Positions 60,713-64,000 of a DNA stretch of 64,000 nucleotides are shown one piece after another. Every line of letters starts with the position of its first letter. The stretch's first letter is position 1. The notes under the pieces were generated by a model. The model was not told the DNA's origin, did not search any database, and worked only from the letters and a program-made list of their open reading frames with translations. Position numbers and translations under genes: made by a program. Source of the DNA: Lacibacter sediminis (GTDB lineage: Bacteria; Bacteroidota; Bacteroidia; Chitinophagales; Chitinophagaceae); NCBI RefSeq assembly GCF_014168535.1, contig NZ_CP060007.1:496001-560000 (forward strand), given 5' to 3'.

Positions 60713-63526
60713 ATGCAAAGGAAAAACTTAAGGACATTAATTACCCTCTTTTCACTCTTATTCATCGCCCTCTCTACATCTGCACAAACCATCCGCTTAA
60801 ATGGCCGTGTGCTTAACCAAAAGAATGAACCTATAGCCGGAGCGTCGATTTCAGTTTCTGAGATCAGCCGCTCTTTTGCAGCTGATATTGAGGGTCGGTT
60901 TGGGATCAGTTTAGAAGCCGGTAAAAAATATACATTCACAGTGAGTGCAGTTGGTTATCAAACCAAGGCTGTAGATGAAGTGGAAGTAAAGACAACAGAG
61001 ATCGATAATACCATCACGATCCTGTTGAATGTGGCTGCAAAAGAAGGAACAGAAATTGTGATCCGCAGCACAGCCCGCAGAGAAAACACTTCAGGCTTAT
61101 TAAGCTTTCAACGTAACAACACATCTTTATCAAGTGGTTTGTCTGCAGATTTTATCCGCCGTACACCCGATAAAAATACAGGTGAAGTATTGAAGCGTGT
61201 AAGTGGTGCTTCTATCCAGGATAATAAGTTTGTGATCGTTCGTGGTTTGAGCGACCGTTACAACCAGGCACTCATCAACGGCGCACAGTTGCCATCATCT
61301 GAACCGGATAAGAAAGCATTCTCGTTTGATGTGATCCCTTCTCAATTAATTGACAATATCATTATCAATAAAACTGCAACGCCTGATCTTACTGGAGAGT
61401 TTGCCGGTGGTTTGGTGCAGATCAATACAAAAGATATTCCTACAAAAAATTCTTTAACACTTGGCATTGGTCTTGGTTTTAATACACAATCAGCATTTAA
61501 ACAATTCATCAGCAACGAACGTGGTTCTACAGATTACTTAGGTTTTGATGACAGAAGAAATCTTCCTTCATCTTACCCGGTGAAGTATGGTGTATTTAAT
61601 ACATTGTCTGCTGAACAACGGAGAGAGATCGCTGCTGATTTCCGTGATGATGTGTGGGCTGAACAAAATTCTGTTACAGGTCCTATACAATCTTATAATC
61701 TTACTTGGGCAAATGCAGTTCGTACCGAAAAAGGCGGAGCATTTGGCTCTGTGATTGGTCTAACTTACCGCAATTCAAAATTGTTGTATAACGCAACAAA
61801 AGAATTGTTTGAAAGAGATGGCGGCCAGGCGTTTTTCTCTTATGAAGATCAGCAAAACAAATACAGCACAAGTGTTGGTGCGCTTGCAAACTTTGCATGG
61901 ACAAAGAAGAACCATAAGATAGCATTGAAGAATCTCTTCAACCAGCTTTACGAAGATAATTACTACAATCGCCAGGGACCAAACACAGAAAATCTGCAGG
62001 ATATTTACCTCCGTTCATCTGTATTGAACCAAAGAAGTTTACTGTCGTCACAATTAGAAGGTACGCATACATTCTGGCGTGATCTGAAAGCTACCTGGAA
62101 CATCAACTATTCATACAACAGCAAAGAACAACCTGATCTTCGTGTACTGACTTATGGTCGCAGCCTTGGTACAAATGATCCTTACGCTGTTAACCTGCGT
62201 GGAAACAATACCAACCGTTTCTTCAGCAATCTTACTGATCATGCAGCAGGATATAATTTATCACTTGCGTATACATTCAATATCGGCAAGCAAAAGCAAA
62301 CCGTTAAAGCAGGTGGTAATGCATTGGTGCGTATCCGTGATTTTAGAGCCATCATTCTTGGTTACGGAGAACCGGGTGATGCAAATCTTAACTTCCTTCC
62401 TTACAACCGGATTTTTGCAAGTGAAAACTTTCTGAAAGGAAATGGTTTTGAAATGACTACTTCATTGCAGAATCCACAGGATAAATATTTTGGTATTTCT
62501 GCGTTGAATGCAGGGTACTTGATGTTTGATAATAAACTGGGTGAAAAATGGCGTTTGGTATGGGGTTCACGTGTAGAAAGTTTTCAACAGTTTTTAAAAT
62601 CGCAACAGCAGGGAACCGACAAAGCAGTTGTTATTAACACAGAAAAAATAGATTTCCTTCCATCTTTCAACTTAACCTATAGCCCTGTAAACAAAACAAA
62701 TATTCGTATTGCGGGTTCACGCACTGTAGCAAGACCTGAGTTCCGTGAAATTGCTCCGTTTACGTTCTTCGATTTTGAAACCATTGCATCAACAGCAGGT
62801 ACGCCTGATCTGAAACGCAGCAGTATTTTAAATGCCGATGTTCGTTACGAATGGTATCCACAAGCTGGTGAAGTTGTTTCAGCAGCAGCTTTCTACAAAC
62901 AGTTTACTGACCCGATTGAATTGCGTTTGAACAGTGCGAGTGTGGCAACACGCCGCCAATACCAATTCCAGAATGCAGTAAATGCAGATCTATATGGTGC
63001 CGAATTTGAATTCAGAAAAAATCTTTCTTTCTTCTCTAAATCTTCTGAGTGGTTAAAACGCTTATTTATAACAGGTAACGCTTCTTTTATTTTTTCTGAA
63101 GTGTTATTGGCTAACACAGATGCTTCAGGTAATCCATTGCCTGCTTCAAGCCGTCCATTGCAAGGTCAATCACCTTATCTCGTGAATGCAGGTTTGCAGT
63201 ACGATTCAGAAGGAGGATTTGGTGCATCAATTTTATACAATAAGATAGGACAGCGTTTAGCATTGGTTGGTAATAATGATTTTGGTGATATCTATGAACG
63301 CCCACGTGACTTATTCGATATCCAGGTATCTCAAAAAGTGATCAAACGTAAAGGTGAGGTTCGTTTAACCATCAGTGATTTACTGAATCAACCCATACAA
63401 ACCTATGAGAACAGGAACAGTTCAAAAAGCTATCAGCCAGGTACGGATAAAACATTCAGTTCTTACACACCAGGTACTACGTTCACTGTTGCCTTTACTT
63501 ACGATTTTGATTTAAAAAGAAAATAA
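60713..63526 (+). CDS. TonB-dependent outer-membrane receptor
   Basis: 937 residues from the ATG at 60713 (MQRKNLRTLITLF), with signal peptide ending STSAQ. A carboxypeptidase-regulatory-like domain (residues about 28-110, LNGRVLNQKNEPIAGASISV) comes first, then a plug with GEVLKRVSGASIQDNKFVIVRGLSDRYNQALINGAQLPSSEPDKKAF, and a long barrel to residue 937. It imports a ligand using TonB energy. The next gene is an exported lipoprotein 35 bp downstream. The Pho-like repeats suggest a phosphate-related ligand, unproven. Confidence 0.93.
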   Translation: MQRKNLRTLITLFSLLFIALSTSAQTIRLNGRVLNQKNEPIAGASISVSEISRSFAADIEGRFGISLEAGKKYTFTVSAVGYQTKAVDEVEVKTTEIDNTITILLNVAAKEGTEIVIRSTARRENTSGLLSFQRNNTSLSSGLSADFIRRTPDKNTGEVLKRVSGASIQDNKFVIVRGLSDRYNQALINGAQLPSSEPDKKAFSFDVIPSQLIDNIIINKTATPDLTGEFAGGLVQINTKDIPTKNSLTLGIGLGFNTQSAFKQFISNERGSTDYLGFDDRRNLPSSYPVKYGVFNTLSAEQRREIAADFRDDVWAEQNSVTGPIQSYNLTWANAVRTEKGGAFGSVIGLTYRNSKLLYNATKELFERDGGQAFFSYEDQQNKYSTSVGALANFAWTKKNHKIALKNLFNQLYEDNYYNRQGPNTENLQDIYLRSSVLNQRSLLSSQLEGTHTFWRDLKATWNINYSYNSKEQPDLRVLTYGRSLGTNDPYAVNLRGNNTNRFFSNLTDHAAGYNLSLAYTFNIGKQKQTVKAGGNALVRIRDFRAIILGYGEPGDANLNFLPYNRIFASENFLKGNGFEMTTSLQNPQDKYFGISALNAGYLMFDNKLGEKWRLVWGSRVESFQQFLKSQQQGTDKAVVINTEKIDFLPSFNLTYSPVNKTNIRIAGSRTVARPEFREIAPFTFFDFETIASTAGTPDLKRSSILNADVRYEWYPQAGEVVSAAAFYKQFTDPIELRLNSASVATRRQYQFQNAVNADLYGAEFEFRKNLSFFSKSSEWLKRLFITGNASFIFSEVLLANTDASGNPLPASSRPLQGQSPYLVNAGLQYDSEGGFGASILYNKIGQRLALVGNNDFGDIYERPRDLFDIQVSQKVIKRKGEVRLTISDLLNQPIQTYENRNSSKSYQPGTDKTFSSYTPGTTFTVAFTYDFDLKRK

Positions 63527-63561
63527 ACCATCAACAAAAATAAAAACTACAAACAAAGAAT

Positions 63562-64000
63562 ATGAAACAGCTATTATGGTCTTTTGCTGCTGCTTTAACG
63601 TTAGGATTTACTGCCTGTATTAAAGTAGATATTGATGACTCAACGAACAACACCGGTACAACACCTGTTGGAACATCGTTACAGGACAAGTTTATTTCTG
63701 CTAAAACAATCTCAGGCGTCATTAACGAGAATGTGGAATTACCAAAAGGCAGATATGTTTTAAAGGGATATGTATATATCAACAACCGTGCACGTTTAAC
63801 TCTTGCAGCAGGTTCAGTAATTGTTAGTGACACAATTCAGAAAGGTGCTTTGATCATTGAGCAAAACAGCCGTTTGATCGCCGATGGTACATCAAGTGAG
63901 CCAATCATCTTTACATCTGGTAAAAAACCGGGCGAACGTAAACCGGGTGATTGGGGTGGAATTATTTTGTTAGGTAATGCACCAACAAACCGTACAACAA
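63562..64000 (+). CDS. Exported lipoprotein with beta-helix-like repeats, partial
   Basis: The frame opens at ATG 63562 and is still open at the window end (146 codons). It starts MKQLLWSFAAALTLGFTACIKV, a lipoprotein signal. The domain ends EPIIFTSGKKPGERKPGDWGGIILLGNAPTN, a pattern I know from Bacteroidota proteins encoded beside TonB receptors and thought to form right-handed beta-helices. It may be a surface partner of the receptor encoded upstream. Confidence 0.82.
   Translation, partial: MKQLLWSFAAALTLGFTACIKVDIDDSTNNTGTTPVGTSLQDKFISAKTISGVINENVELPKGRYVLKGYVYINNRARLTLAAGSVIVSDTIQKGALIIEQNSRLIADGTSSEPIIFTSGKKPGERKPGDWGGIILLGNAPTNRTT

Noticed and set aside
1..64000. CRISPR arrays, insertion sequences, prophage genes or toxin-antitoxin pairs
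   Set aside because: No spaced repeat array, transposase, integrase or phage structural gene is present on either strand.

Overview
The window looks like a chromosomal segment of a Bacteroidota bacterium, most likely a member of the Chitinophagaceae. The evidence is the gene content (split MetH, YceI/DUF5777 genes, a propeller-Y_Y_Y sensor kinase, LytS/LytTR signalling, GIN-domain and lipocalin-like lipoproteins, TonB receptor plus beta-helix lipoprotein), the absence of Shine-Dalgarno sequences, and promoters of the Bacteroidota type (TTG, about 19 bp, TAnnTTTG). I see no CRISPR array, insertion sequence, prophage or rRNA. There is one tRNA (Arg, anticodon CCT). The gene at each end is cut by the window.

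Layout. 1-3.6 kb: methionine synthase encoded as two adjacent genes. 3.8-6.5 kb: an envelope operon (OB-fold protein, cytochrome c, YceI, DUF5777 barrel, lipoprotein). 6.9-8.7 kb: an ECF sigma factor with a membrane/barrel partner. 8.7-14.1 kb: recR, an Ig-like lipoprotein and a UvrD-type helicase-nuclease. 14.5-15.9 kb: a TPR protein, tRNA-Arg and a lipoprotein. 16.3-20.9 kb: a sugar cluster (CBM9-like protein, LacI regulator, GH109 hydrolase, NahK-like kinase). 21-38.8 kb: c-type cytochromes, an OmpA protein, peptidases, a glycosyltransferase, two LytS-type kinases with a LytTR regulator, a GIN protein, a propeller sensor kinase, a DUF5602-like lipoprotein and a hemerythrin. 38.9-43 kb: MATE and POT transporters. 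43.1-50.5 kb: purD, then mreB-mreC-mreD-PBP2-rodA. 50.6-53.8 kb: small enzymes and a second ECF sigma module. 53.9-57.0 kb: transketolase C-half, galE, rfbA. 57.2-64 kb: a phosphate transport operon divergent from a TonB receptor and its lipoprotein partner.

Main discovery. Nine promoters between 21.7 and 37.3 kb carry two (one carries three) direct copies of a 9-mer close to ACAATTCAT. The copies are 21 bp apart start to start (N12 spacer). In eight of the nine a -7 box (YAnnTTTG-like) lies 33-34 bp further downstream. The repeat type and spacing resemble known LytTR-family sites (ComE, AgrA), and a LytTR regulator with two LytS-type kinases lies in the middle of the same stretch. I infer a local LytTR regulon controlling a Cys-rich protein, c-type cytochromes, an OmpA protein, a glycosyltransferase, the kinases themselves, a GIN protein, a propeller sensor, a DUF5602-like lipoprotein and a hemerythrin. 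Seven of these genes also share a leader motif close to TTAAACCTTAT just before the start codon.

Other regulatory signals include four TTA(A/C) repeats at an exact 11-bp period upstream of the TonB receptor (resembling Pho boxes, next to phosphate genes), two identical 21-bp repeats between lacI and the GH109 gene, a three-armed inverted repeat at 40.55 kb, and an orphan terminator at 14.3 kb that suggests a small RNA.
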